Assembly (NCBI GenBank): GCA_003168295.1
Contig: PMST01000263.1
Location: 1-18,167 of the forward strand
Length of the DNA stretch: 18,167 nucleotides
Origin: Actinomycetota bacterium
GTDB lineage: Bacteria; Actinomycetota; Actinomycetes; Streptosporangiales; Streptosporangiaceae
Direction: 5' to 3'
Shown here: positions 7,066 to 14,906 of the stretch, in pieces
Position numbering within the stretch: position 1 is the first letter of the stretch
How the letters are laid out: each line of letters starts with the position of its first letter
Position numbers and translations under genes: made by a program
Notes under the pieces: model-generated
What the model was told of the DNA's origin: nothing
Database searches by the model: none
The model's input: only the letters and a program-made list of their open reading frames with translations

Positions 7066-7089
7066 GCCGGCCAGCGGCCTGAGCGGCTC
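7064..7089. terminator. Hairpin between convergent Lrp-domain gene and trpD
   Basis: GAGCCG (7064-7069) pairs with CGGCTC (7084-7089) across a 14-base loop, right after the + strand stop and just before the - strand stop. There is no T-run, so it would be a bidirectional or Rho-assisted terminator at best. Confidence 0.3.
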
Positions 7090-7093
7090 GCGG

Positions 7094-8176
7094 TCAGGCG
7101 GGGCGCCTGGTTAAGCGGGACGGCAGGGCGGGAGCCAGTCGGCGGCTTACCTGAATCCAGCGGTCGAGCAGAGCGCTGGCCGCGCCGGAATCCACGGCCT
7201 CGCAGGCGCGGGCGTAACCGTCGGCGAGCGCCGGGGTCACAGCGTCCGGGCCGGGTACGCCGGCCTCGGCGGCCAAGGCCGCCGCGGCGTTCAGCAGCAC
7301 GATGTCGCGGACCGGGCCGTGCTCCCCGGCCAGCACCGCGCGGACGACGGCCGCGTTGTGCGCCGCGTCGCCACCGCGCAGGTCGGCGACCGAGGCCGTA
7401 GGGAGCCCGAGCGAGGACGGGTGGAACTCCGTCTGCGCGACCTCCCCGTCGTGCACGACCCACAGCACGGACGGCCCCGTCGTGGTCAGCTCGTCCAGCC
7501 CGTCGACGCCGCGGAACACCAGGGCCGAACAGCCGCGGCCGGCCAGCACGCCGGCGATGATCTCGCCCATCCGCGGGTCGAACACCCCGACCGCCTGCGC
7601 CGAGGGCCGGGCCGGGTTCGCCACCGGGCCGAGGAAGTTGAAAACGGTCGGCACGCCGAGTTGGCTGCGGGTCGGGCCGGCGTACCGCAGCGCCGGGTGG
7701 TACAGCGGGGCGAACAGGAAGGCCGCGCCTACCTCGGCGGCCAGCTCGACGGTCGCGGCCGGCGGCAGGTCGATCACCACGCCGAGCGCCTCGAGCACGT
7801 CCGCGGCCCCGCACGCTGATGACGCGGCCCGGTTGCCGTGCTTGACCATCCGCGCGCCCGCGGCCGCCGCCACGATCGTGCCCATGGTCGAGATATTGAC
7901 GGTGTGGGCCCCGTCTCCCCCGGTCCCGACCAGGTCGGTCAGGTGGCCGGACAGGTGAATCGGCGTGGCGTGGGCGAGCATCGACCGGGCCAGCCCGGTC
8001 ATCTCGGCCACCGACGTCCCCTTGATCCGCAGCGCGACCCCGAAGCCCGCGATCTGGGAGGGCGTCGCCGCGCCTTCCATGATCTCGTTCATCGCCCACT
8101 CGCTCTCGTCGGCGGTAAGCGAGTCGCCGCGAATCAGCGCGGCCAGCAGCGCGGGCCAGGTGGTTCGGGCATCCAT
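7094..8176 (-). CDS. trpD: Anthranilate phosphoribosyltransferase
   Basis: Transfers phosphoribose from PRPP to anthranilate, the second committed step of tryptophan synthesis, in the cytoplasm. The 360-aa protein has the PRPP-binding GTGGDG (84-89), NIST (94-97), KHGNRAASS (112-120), the anthranilate-side NFLGPVANPARP (180-191) and the metal-binding pair in DGLDE (D228, E229). Length and motif order are normal for the family. The ATG at 8176 has GGGGG about six bases upstream. No other trp genes are in the window, so trpD is detached from any trp operon here. It lies 77 bases downstream of the receiver gene on the same strand, with a possible terminator between them. No leader peptide or T-box was seen. 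Confidence 0.97.
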   Translation of the reverse strand: MDARTTWPALLAALIRGDSLTADESEWAMNEIMEGAATPSQIAGFGVALRIKGTSVAEMTGLARSMLAHATPIHLSGHLTDLVGTGGDGAHTVNISTMGTIVAAAAGARMVKHGNRAASSACGAADVLEALGVVIDLPPAATVELAAEVGAAFLFAPLYHPALRYAGPTRSQLGVPTVFNFLGPVANPARPSAQAVGVFDPRMGEIIAGVLAGRGCSALVFRGVDGLDELTTTGPSVLWVVHDGEVAQTEFHPSSLGLPTASVADLRGGDAAHNAAVVRAVLAGEHGPVRDIVLLNAAAALAAEAGVPGPDAVTPALADGYARACEAVDSGAASALLDRWIQVSRRLAPALPSRLTRRPA

Positions 8177-8221
8177 GGCGGGCCCCCAGGGGTACGGAAA
8201 GGTGGAACCAGGGATCGTTCC

Positions 8222-8258
8222 GGATTAAAAAAGCAAAAGAGCTACGGCGGGAGCTAGC
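8222..8258 (-). terminator. Possible intrinsic terminator after the receiver gene
   Basis: On the - strand, a GCTA...TAGC stem (8258-8241) begins at the receiver-gene stop. A short CTTTTGC spacer follows and then six T (8232-8227). The stem is short, so strength is doubtful, but this is one of the few T-runs in the window. Confidence 0.35.
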
Positions 8259-8643
8259 CGGTGACGGCCGGACGCGCCCGCATCAGCCCGGCCAGCTCGT
8301 GCGCGAGCACGATCGGGTCGATGGGGTGGCTCACCACGGCGTCGGCCCGTGACCAGGTGGCCAGCCAGCCGTCGTCGACCCGGCCGATGACCAGCAGCAC
8401 CGGCGGGCAGTCGTAGATCTCGTCCTTGGCCTGGCGGCACACGCCCATCCCGCCGAACGGCTGCGCCTCCCCGTCGAGCACCATCACGTCGGCGCCCCCG
8501 GCGTCGAGCAGCCGGAACAGGGCAGGCTGCGTGGCGACCTCGATGATCTCGGCGTCCGGCACGTCCATGGCGGGGCGACGGCCGATGGCGAGCCTTATCT
8601 GGGCTCGGACATCGGCGTCGTGACTGTACACAACGACCTTCAT
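8254..8643 (-). CDS. Receiver-only response-regulator-like protein
   Basis: A 129-aa protein with a CheY-like fold pattern and no DNA-binding or output domain. It starts KVVVYSHDADVR, where the acidic pair would be. The candidate phospho-acceptor is D57 in ADVMVLDGEA, followed by GGMGVCRQAKDEIYDCPPVLLVIGR. The conserved lysine near the fifth strand is absent: VVSHPIDP appears where most receivers have a KP pair. Phosphorylation-independent signalling is therefore possible. No histidine kinase gene is adjacent. The ATG at 8643 has no Shine-Dalgarno site, and TACCAT (8657-8652) sits eight bases upstream, as in leaderless transcripts. It is divergent from ctaE with 80 bp between them. My recollection is that this protein recurs near trpD and ctaE in actinomycetes; its role is not known to me. 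Confidence 0.78.
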   Translation of the reverse strand: MKVVVYSHDADVRAQIRLAIGRRPAMDVPDAEIIEVATQPALFRLLDAGGADVMVLDGEAQPFGGMGVCRQAKDEIYDCPPVLLVIGRVDDGWLATWSRADAVVSHPIDPIVLAHELAGLMRARPAVTG

Positions 8644-8710
8644 GACACTGCATGGTACCGATACAGTCACCAACGCGGGGGGTCGCGTAGCGATCGCCTA
8701 CAGGTTGTCG

Positions 8711-8726
8711 TAATAATTACCTCGTG
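8711..8726 (+). promoter_or_regulatory. Probable leaderless -10 region of ctaE
   Basis: TAATAAT (8711-8717) lies six bases before the GTG start at 8724, and no Shine-Dalgarno site is present. This spacing places the transcript start at or next to the start codon. No clear -35 is seen about 17 bases further up. Leaderless mRNAs are common in actinomycetes. Confidence 0.5.
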
Positions 8727-9362
8727 GCGACAGCAACCGTGGAGACGGCACCCCGCACGCCGGCCAGCAGACCGAACCTGGTCAGCGTGGGCACCATCGT
8801 CTGGCTGTCCTCCGAGCTGATGTTCTTCGCGGCCCTGTTCGCGATGTACTTCACCATCAGGTCGGTGGACAAAGGCTCAGGACTGCCCTGGCCAGGGGCG
8901 CATCTGGATATCGCCCTCGGGTCGGTGAACACCACCGTCCTGCTGCTATCCAGCGTTACCTGCCAGATGGGCGTGTTCGCGGTCGAGCGAGGCCAGATCA
9001 GGCGGGTGAGGGGGCTCTTCCACCCGATGAGCTGGGGCCTGCGCGAGTGGTACGTGCTCTCCCTCCTGATGGGCACCTACTTCGTCTGCGGGCAGGGTTA
9101 CGAGTACCTGGACCTGATCAGGAAGCAGCACCTCACGCTGGCGTCGAGCAACTACGGCTCGGTGTTCTACCTGACCACCGGGTTCCACGGGCTGCACGTC
9201 ACGGGCGGCCTCATCGCCTTCATCTTCCTTCTCGGCCGTACCTACGCCGCCAAGACCTTCACGCATGAACAGCAGGTCAGCGCGATCGTCGTGTCGTACT
9301 ACTGGCACTTCGTCGACGTCGTGTGGATCGGCCTGTTCACCACCATCTACCTCATCCACTAG
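8724..9362 (+). CDS. ctaE: Cytochrome c oxidase subunit III (aa3 type)
   Basis: Membrane subunit III of the haem-copper aa3 oxidase, which helps keep proton uptake and turnover stable but carries no metal. The 212-aa protein lacks the first two helices of long mitochondrial forms, as usual for actinobacteria, and shows five hydrophobic segments. Conserved features are [18 protein letters not shown] (E31 in the helix), the [17 protein letters not shown] helix, [19 protein letters not shown], and the C-terminal [14 protein letters not shown]. The GTG at 8724 is the only start that keeps the short polar N-terminus. It leads the qcr operon, with qcrC starting 14 bases after its stop, fitting the bc1-aa3 supercomplex. 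Confidence 0.96.
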   Translation: MATATVETAPRTPASRPNLVSVGTIVWLSSELMFFAALFAMYFTIRSVDKGSGLPWPGAHLDIALGSVNTTVLLLSSVTCQMGVFAVERGQIRRVRGLFHPMSWGLREWYVLSLLMGTYFVCGQGYEYLDLIRKQHLTLASSNYGSVFYLTTGFHGLHVTGGLIAFIFLLGRTYAAKTFTHEQQVSAIVVSYYWHFVDVVWIGLFTTIYLIH

Positions 9363-9376
9363 TCAGGGGACAGCGA

Positions 9377-10207
9377 GTGAGCTGGATCAACGCCAGGCGC
9401 AGGCGCCCGGTCGCCGGCTACGCGGCCCTGCTGCTCGGGCTCGTCGTCGTAGGGCTGCTTTACGGCGTCTTCACCCGCACGGGCGGTTCGGCGCAGGCGT
9501 CGTCGCCTGCGCCGTCGCAGTCAGACATCAATACGGGCAAGGACCTGTTCGACGCGACCTGCTCGAGCTGCCACGGCCTCGACGCGCAGGGCACCACGCA
9601 GGCCCCGAGCCTGATCGGCGCGGGCGCGGCCGCCGTCGACTTCCAGATGTCCACCGGCCGCATGCCGGCCAAGGAAGTCGGGGCGCAGGAAGACCAGAAG
9701 CCGGTGACGTTCAGCGCACAGCAGATTTACGAGATCGCCGACTACGTCGCCTCCCTCGGCGGCGGCCCCGCGATCCCCGACGCCCAGCAGGTGTCCACTG
9801 CGGGAGCGAACACCGCGCTCGGAGAAGAGCTGTTCAGCGCCAACTGCGCGCAGTGCCACGGCTTCGCCGGGGCGGGCGGCGCGCTGACGTACGGCAAGTT
9901 CGCGCCGCCGCTGACCGCGGCGACCCCGACGCAGGTCTACGAGGCGATGCTCACCGGGCCTGAGGCGATGCCTGTGTTCGCGGACGGCGCGGTCAGCCCG
10001 TCGGCCAAGCGCGACATCATCGCCTACATCGAGGACACGAAGGTGGAGCCCAATCCTGGCGGCTTCTCGCTCGGCCGGACCGGGCCCGTCACAGAAGGCC
10101 TCGTCATCTTCCTGGGCGGGATGGGCTTCCTGGTGATCATCGCGCTGTGGATTACGGCCAAGCGGCGTGATCCAAGACCGACGGGGATGGAGCAGCAGCA
10201 GCCATGA
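9377..10207 (+). CDS. qcrC: Diheme cytochrome c subunit of the bc1 complex
   Basis: Carries electrons from the Rieske protein to the aa3 oxidase inside the supercomplex, replacing a soluble cytochrome c. The 276-aa protein has an N-terminal signal-anchor helix (about 14-33), two extracytoplasmic class I cytochrome c domains with CSSCH (62-66) and CAQCH (157-161), candidate axial methionines in GRMPA (M96) and EAMPV (M198), and a C-terminal membrane helix (about 241-260). Two haem motifs are characteristic of actinobacterial QcrC. The GTG at 9377 is preferred because AGGGGA (9365-9370) precedes it by six bases. An earlier in-frame start at 9323 would lie inside ctaE. Its stop overlaps qcrA by four bases (ATGA). 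Confidence 0.96.
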   Translation: MSWINARRRRPVAGYAALLLGLVVVGLLYGVFTRTGGSAQASSPAPSQSDINTGKDLFDATCSSCHGLDAQGTTQAPSLIGAGAAAVDFQMSTGRMPAKEVGAQEDQKPVTFSAQQIYEIADYVASLGGGPAIPDAQQVSTAGANTALGEELFSANCAQCHGFAGAGGALTYGKFAPPLTAATPTQVYEAMLTGPEAMPVFADGAVSPSAKRDIIAYIEDTKVEPNPGGFSLGRTGPVTEGLVIFLGGMGFLVIIALWITAKRRDPRPTGMEQQQP

Positions 10208-11340
10208 GCGACATGGAAGAGACCGAGGGCTCGGAAGGCCCGCTGGCGCCGCGCCGGGTCATCGGCACTCCCCCGCCGACCCCGCGGCTGCTCGGCTCGA
10301 CCGCCGTGGCCGAAGGCGGCGACGGCGGCGAGGTCAGTGACGAAACCAGCCGCGGAGAGCACATCGGTGACGAGGTATTGGTCGCCACGGTGCCCGAACA
10401 GCGCGCCAAGCGGGTCGAAAAAATCATCGCCGGGTGCTTCACCTTCGCGTTCATCGCCGGCTGCGGGTTCATCGCCGCTTACGTCGGCCTCGAGGTCGGG
10501 CCGAACCGCCTGGGGCGCGGCGACAGCGTGGTCGACGCCGCCCTGCGGTCCAACGTGGCGCTCGGCCTCTCGCTGGCGGTCACGCTGATCGCGCTCGGCC
10601 TCGGCGCGCTGCTCTGGGTGCGGTACCTGATGCCGGACGTCGAGGTCACCGAAGAGCGTCACGACCTGCGCTCGGATCCGAAGGACCGGCAGGCGTTCGA
10701 GCAATACTTCAAAGAGGGCGCGTCGAACAGCCAGTTCGTCAAGCGGCCGTTGGTTCGGCGCACCCTGATGCTCGGCACGCTGCCGCTGCTGGCCGCCCCC
10801 GTCCTGCTGCTCCGCGACCTGGGCCCGCTGCCGGGAACCAGCCTGCGCCACACCGTGTGGAGCCCGGGTCGGCGTCTGCTCGTCGACGGCACCAACCAGC
10901 CGCTTACCCCGGCCGACTTCAGCGTGCCGGGTAGCCAGATCGCGATCGTGCCCGCGGGCTACGAGGATGACGCGGACGCGCTGACCAAGGCAGCCGTCAC
11001 CTTGATCAAGTTCGGGCCGGGTGAGCTGGACATTCCCACCACGATGAACGGAAGCACGCTGGTCGGCACGATGAACTGGACGGTGGACAACATCGTGGCC
11101 TACTCCAGGATCTGCACCCACGTGGGCTGCCCGGTGGGGCTGTACGAGCAGACCACGCACCACTTGCTGTGCCCGTGCCACCAGTCGACGTTCGACGCGG
11201 CGCACGGCGCCAACGTGATCTTCGGGCCGGCGGCGCGCGCACTGCCGCAACTGCCGTTGACCACCGACGCGCAGGGCTACCTGGTGGCCAAGAGCGACTT
11301 CACCCAGCCCGTCGGGCCGAGCTTCTGGGAGCGCGGATGA
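10204..11340 (+). CDS. qcrA: Rieske iron-sulfur subunit of the bc1 complex
   Basis: Holds the [2Fe-2S] cluster that takes the first electron from menaquinol. The 378-aa protein has the long actinobacterial form. It has a charged cytoplasmic N-terminus of about 70 residues, three membrane helices (about 74-95, 117-138, 186-204), and an extracytoplasmic Rieske domain. Cluster ligands are in CTHVGC (C304, H306) and CPCH (C323, H326); C309 and C325 should form the stabilising disulfide. The ATG at 10204 overlaps the qcrC stop and its own stop overlaps the qcrB start, so the three subunits are translationally coupled. Confidence 0.97.
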   Translation: MSDMEETEGSEGPLAPRRVIGTPPPTPRLLGSTAVAEGGDGGEVSDETSRGEHIGDEVLVATVPEQRAKRVEKIIAGCFTFAFIAGCGFIAAYVGLEVGPNRLGRGDSVVDAALRSNVALGLSLAVTLIALGLGALLWVRYLMPDVEVTEERHDLRSDPKDRQAFEQYFKEGASNSQFVKRPLVRRTLMLGTLPLLAAPVLLLRDLGPLPGTSLRHTVWSPGRRLLVDGTNQPLTPADFSVPGSQIAIVPAGYEDDADALTKAAVTLIKFGPGELDIPTTMNGSTLVGTMNWTVDNIVAYSRICTHVGCPVGLYEQTTHHLLCPCHQSTFDAAHGANVIFGPAARALPQLPLTTDAQGYLVAKSDFTQPVGPSFWERG

Positions 11341-13058
11341 GCGACAACTTCGACGTTCCTGCCCCGCTGGAGGGCGTGGGCGGGTGGCTCGACGACAGGT
11401 TCCACGGGGCGCGCGGCTTCCGGGTCCTGATGCGGAAGGTGTTCCCTGACCACTGGTCGTTCCTGCTCGGCGAGATCGCGCTATGGTCGTTCGTGATCCT
11501 GCTGCTGAGCGGGACCTTCCTGGCGCTGTTCTTCGTCCCGTCCATGAACGACGTCGTCTACCACGGCTCGTACGTCAAGCTGGACGGCATCCGGATGAGC
11601 GAGGCCTACCAGTCGACGCTGAACATCAGCTTCGACGTTCGCGGCGGGCTGCTGATGCGGCAGATCCACCACTGGGCCGCCGACCTGTTCATGGCCGCGC
11701 TCATCATCCACATGCTGCGAGTGTTCTTCACCGGCGCCTACCGCAAGCCCCGCGAGATCAACTGGCTGATCGGGGTCGGGCTCTTCACGCTGGGGCTGCT
11801 TGAAGGGCTTTTCGGCTATTCGCTGCCGGACGACCAGCTCTCGGGCGCCGGCCTGCGGATCTTCGAGGGGGTGCTGCAAGGCATCCCGATCGTCGGCACC
11901 TACCTGGCGTTCTTCCTGTTCGGCGGCGGGTTCCCCGGTAACGACATCGTGCCGAGGATGTACATACTCCATGTGCTGTTGATTCCTGGCCTGCTGCTGG
12001 GGCTGATCACCGCCCACCTGTTCATCATGTTCCACCAGAAGCACACCCAGATGCCGGGCCTGGGGAACACCGAGAAGAACGTTCGCGGCCAGCCCTTCTT
12101 CCCGTACTTCCTGGCCAAGGGCGGGGCCTGGTTCTTCTTCATCTTCGCCGCGCTCGTGCTGCTCGCCACGTTCGCCGAGATCAACCCGATCTGGCTGTAC
12201 GGTCCGTACACGCCGGTGGCGATCTCGTCCTCGTCGCAGCCCGACTTCTACATGGGCATCCTGGAGGGCTCGCTGCGGATGATGCCTGCCTGGGAGATCA
12301 ACGGCTTCGGGCACACGCTCTCGCTGAGCGTGCTCATCCCGGGTCTAGGGCCGCTAGGCCTAATCTTCGGCGGCGCGGCGATATGGCCGTTCTTCGAGCA
12401 GTGGGCGACCGGAGACCGGTCGTTCCACAACATCAACGACCGGCCGCGGAACGCTCCCATGCGGACCGGCATCGGCGTGGCCGCCGTGGTCTTCTACGGC
12501 GTCTGCTGGGCAGAAGGCGCCAACGACGTCATCGCCTACAACCTGCACATCCCGCTGTACACGATCACCTGGATCGCGCGGGTCCTGGTGTTCGTCGGAC
12601 CCGTAGCGGCCTTCTTCATCACGAAACGTATCTGCCTGGCTCTGCAGCGTCAGGACAAGGAGACGCTGCTGCACGGCTACGAGTCGGGCATCATCAGGCA
12701 GCTGCCCAACGGTGAGTTCATCGAGGTCCACCGGCAGGTGGACGCCGAGGCCCGGGCGGTGCTTGAGGCCAAGACGGTGCCCGCTCTCCTGCCCGCGCCT
12801 GGGTCCGAAGACGAGAACGGCGTGCCCGCTCCCTCGTCCCGCGGTGCGCTCGGCAAGGCCAGGGCGCGGGCTAACCGCGCCTTCGCCGAGACCATCGTGG
12901 TCGAGACCAACGGCCATCACGGGAACGGGCACGAAGGTGGCAACGGGCACGGGTCCGCGGTCGAGGCCGGGGAGGCCGGGGAGCAAGCCTCGGTCGGGTC
13001 GGCCGCTGCCGGTGAGCTTCCCGCCGGGGAGAACCCGGAAGACTCCTCCGACTCGTAG
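11337..13058 (+). CDS. qcrB: Cytochrome b subunit of the bc1 complex
   Basis: The membrane core that oxidises menaquinol at the Qp site and passes electrons through two b haems. In the 573-aa protein, haem ligands are H111 or H112 with H125 (RQIHHWAADLF to IIHMLR) and H212 with H227 (ILHVLLIPG to TAHLF). The Qp-site motif is PDFY (302-305), where mitochondria have PEWY. The start is the ATG in the ATGA overlap with qcrA; a longer reading from 11169 would lie inside qcrA. Membrane helices end near 430. A polar tail of about 140 residues follows, first charged, then with a Gly/His/Asn-rich patch (GHHGNGHEGGNGHG, 526-539) and an acidic end. Extended QcrB tails are usual in actinobacteria, but this patch is not a conserved part that I know. 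Confidence 0.97.
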   Translation: MSDNFDVPAPLEGVGGWLDDRFHGARGFRVLMRKVFPDHWSFLLGEIALWSFVILLLSGTFLALFFVPSMNDVVYHGSYVKLDGIRMSEAYQSTLNISFDVRGGLLMRQIHHWAADLFMAALIIHMLRVFFTGAYRKPREINWLIGVGLFTLGLLEGLFGYSLPDDQLSGAGLRIFEGVLQGIPIVGTYLAFFLFGGGFPGNDIVPRMYILHVLLIPGLLLGLITAHLFIMFHQKHTQMPGLGNTEKNVRGQPFFPYFLAKGGAWFFFIFAALVLLATFAEINPIWLYGPYTPVAISSSSQPDFYMGILEGSLRMMPAWEINGFGHTLSLSVLIPGLGPLGLIFGGAAIWPFFEQWATGDRSFHNINDRPRNAPMRTGIGVAAVVFYGVCWAEGANDVIAYNLHIPLYTITWIARVLVFVGPVAAFFITKRICLALQRQDKETLLHGYESGIIRQLPNGEFIEVHRQVDAEARAVLEAKTVPALLPAPGSEDENGVPAPSSRGALGKARARANRAFAETIVVETNGHHGNGHEGGNGHGSAVEAGEAGEQASVGSAAAGELPAGENPEDSSDS

Positions 13059-13150
13059 ATCTCCGGTGTCCGCGCTCCCCGTTCACTGCGCTACGATGCG
13101 TCATCGCCGCTTATGCCTGCAGTATGTCACTGCGCACCGGACCTTCACGC

Positions 13151-13936
13151 CTAAGCGGGCTCGCCCTTGAGGGTGAAGGACGACAGCAGGTTCACGGCCA
13201 GGGCCAGCGCGGCCACGGTGACAACGGCGCCCATGATCACGGACGTCGGCACGCTCAGGCCCGCGGCGAGGCTCGGGTCGTGCGCGAACCCGTTCGCGAT
13301 GCCGAGGCCGTAGTGGCTGACGGACAGCAACCGCGCGCCGCTGACGAAGTTGGACAGCAGCGCTTCCCAGATCAGCACGTACAGCAGGCCGACCGCGATG
13401 GCCCGGGTCGTCGCCACGGAGACCATGACGAAGACCGCGTTGTAGATCACCGAGCAGGCCAGCGCGCCGACGAACAGGCCGAGGGCGAGCTTGCTGCCGC
13501 TGATGGTGACGAAACCTCCTGGGCCGCCGCTGGTCACGGCCGGAGGGCTGCTGCCGCCGCCCGCGATCAGGGCGGCGACGAGTTCGGGTACCGCGGCGAA
13601 GACCATGGTCAGCAGGGTCGCGACGACGAACTTCGTCACCACGACCGATGACCGGCGCACCGGCGTGGCCAGCAGGTGAATGATGCTGCCATCGTCGATT
13701 TCGGCGCCGAGCACGCTAGTCCCGATGATCAGCGCGGTCAGCGGGAGCAGCACCGAGAACCCGAACGTGCCGAGCACGTGCGAGGGCCAGGGCCGCGACG
13801 GCGGACGCGAGACCCTGAGCGCGACCGTGAACAAGATCAGGATCAGCGCGGGGATCGCGAACAGGAACGCTCGCTTGCGGCCCAGGGTCGAGCGCATGGT
13901 GATCCAGGCGATCGTCGGGTTGAAGAGGCCAGACAT
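13151..13936 (-). CDS. ABC-2 type transporter permease
   Basis: A 261-aa membrane protein with about six hydrophobic segments. It starts in the usual way for this family (NPTIAWITMRSTLGRKRAFLFAIPALI). It has an ABC-2 pattern: GTSVLGAEIDDGSIIHLLATPVRR after the second helix, then paired helices and a C-terminal helix near ALALAVNLL. It should form the export channel with the ATPase encoded directly upstream (16-base gap, GAGGAG about 11 bases before the ATG). It is the last gene of the four-gene operon and converges with qcrB across a 92-base gap. The substrate is unknown. Confidence 0.88.
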   Translation of the reverse strand: MSGLFNPTIAWITMRSTLGRKRAFLFAIPALILILFTVALRVSRPPSRPWPSHVLGTFGFSVLLPLTALIIGTSVLGAEIDDGSIIHLLATPVRRSSVVVTKFVVATLLTMVFAAVPELVAALIAGGGSSPPAVTSGGPGGFVTISGSKLALGLFVGALACSVIYNAVFVMVSVATTRAIAVGLLYVLIWEALLSNFVSGARLLSVSHYGLGIANGFAHDPSLAAGLSVPTSVIMGAVVTVAALALAVNLLSSFTLKGEPA

Positions 13937-13952
13937 ACGATTCGCTGCTCCT

Positions 13953-14906
13953 CTAGTTGGCTACCAGGTAGGCGAAGACGCTCTCCAGGGACTCATCGGT
14001 AGGTAGCACCTCGCGCAGCCGGACGCCCTGGTCTCGCGCCAGCACCGCGATGTCGCGGCAGAACGCGCCATAGTCTGAGGTCCGCACCTGCAGGCCGGTT
14101 CCGGTCAGCTCCACCGCGGTCACGGCGGGCCGGCCGATCAGGGTGCTGCCCAGCAGCCGGTCGTCGGAGGAACGCACGGTGAACACGTGCGGCCGGCTTG
14201 TCATCAGCCGCCGGATCGCGCGGAAATCGCCGGAGGCGGCCAGACGGCCGGCCACCACCACCTGAATGGTGCCGGACAGCCGCTCGACCTCCTCCAGGAT
14301 GTGCGAGCTGAACAGGATCGTGCGGCCCTCGCTGCCGAGCTTGTCGAGCAGATCCATCATGTGCAGCCGCTGGCGCGGGTCCATCCCGTTGAACGGCTCG
14401 TCCAGCAGCAGGACCTCCGGGTCGTGCACGAGCGCCGCGGCCACCTTGATCCGCTGGCGCATGCCCTTGGAGTAGGTGGCGATCTTGCGGTCCGCCGCGT
14501 CGGCCATGTCGAGCATGGCGATGGCCCGGGCCGCCGCCGCGCCCGGCTCCGGGAGCTGGTGCAGCTTCGCGGTCGACGTGACGAACTGATCGCCGGTTAG
14601 GAACGCGTAGACGGAGTCCCGTTCCGGGACCAGGCCGACCTGGCGGTACAGGGCCGGGTTGCGCCAGGTTGACACGCTGCTTCCCGGTCCGATGCTTGCT
14701 GGCCCGCTGGTTGCTGGTCCGCTGCCGATGGTGAGCTCGCCGCGGGACGGCGGCAGGAAGCCGGCGATCATGTGCATGATGGTCGACTTTCCCGCGCCGT
14801 TCGGCCCGAGCAGGCCGGTGACCCCGGGCCCGACGGACATGGTGACGTCGTTGACCGCCACCACGTTGCCGTACCAGCGCGACACGTTGCGCAGTTCGAT
14901 GGTCAA
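13953..14906 (-). CDS. ABC transporter ATP-binding protein (second pair)
   Basis: A 317-aa ATPase of the ABC-2/CcmA-NodI type. Walker A is GPNGAGKS (34-41), the signature is YSKGM (145-149), Walker B is LLLDEP (166-171) and the H-loop is SSH (H202). The usual Q-loop region reads GLVPERDSVY, as in relatives that lack a clear glutamine there. After residue 60 there is an unusual 20-residue Gly/Pro/Ser-rich insert made of pentapeptide repeats (GPATS, GPASI, GPGSS). I chose the TTG at 14906, which overlaps the upstream permease stop (TTGA) and follows GGAAGGTGAG. A longer reading would run through the permease gene in another frame. A C-terminal domain of about 90 residues may dimerise or regulate. 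Confidence 0.92.
   Translation of the reverse strand: MTIELRNVSRWYGNVVAVNDVTMSVGPGVTGLLGPNGAGKSTIMHMIAGFLPPSRGELTIGSGPATSGPASIGPGSSVSTWRNPALYRQVGLVPERDSVYAFLTGDQFVTSTAKLHQLPEPGAAAARAIAMLDMADAADRKIATYSKGMRQRIKVAAALVHDPEVLLLDEPFNGMDPRQRLHMMDLLDKLGSEGRTILFSSHILEEVERLSGTIQVVVAGRLAASGDFRAIRRLMTSRPHVFTVRSSDDRLLGSTLIGRPAVTAVELTGTGLQVRTSDYGAFCRDIAVLARDQGVRLREVLPTDESLESVFAYLVAN
14681..14725 (+). repeat. Three 15-bp units in the second ABC ATPase gene
   Basis: TTCCCGGTCCGATGC, TTGCTGGCCCGCTGG and TTGCTGGTCCGCTGC are head to tail (written on the + strand). The last two differ at two positions and the first is more diverged. On the coding strand they give Gly-Pro-x-x-x pentapeptides inserted between Walker A and the Q-loop region. 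Confidence 0.75.

Noticed and set aside
5904..8099. Long - strand open frame of 731 codons
   Set aside because: It runs through trpD in another frame and antisense to the exonuclease and Lrp genes; Arg/Gly/Pro-rich with no domain, a GC-driven shadow.
10024..11250. Long - strand open frame of 408 codons
   Set aside because: It is antisense to qcrC and qcrA, whose haem and Rieske motifs are certain.
11169..11336. Extended N-terminus for qcrB
   Set aside because: It would lie inside qcrA in another frame; the ATG in the ATGA overlap gives the normal QcrB start.
13059..13150. Terminator between qcrB and the ABC permease
   Set aside because: Only short or widely spaced inverted repeats (TCCGGTG/CACCGGA, GATG/CATC) and no T-run were found.
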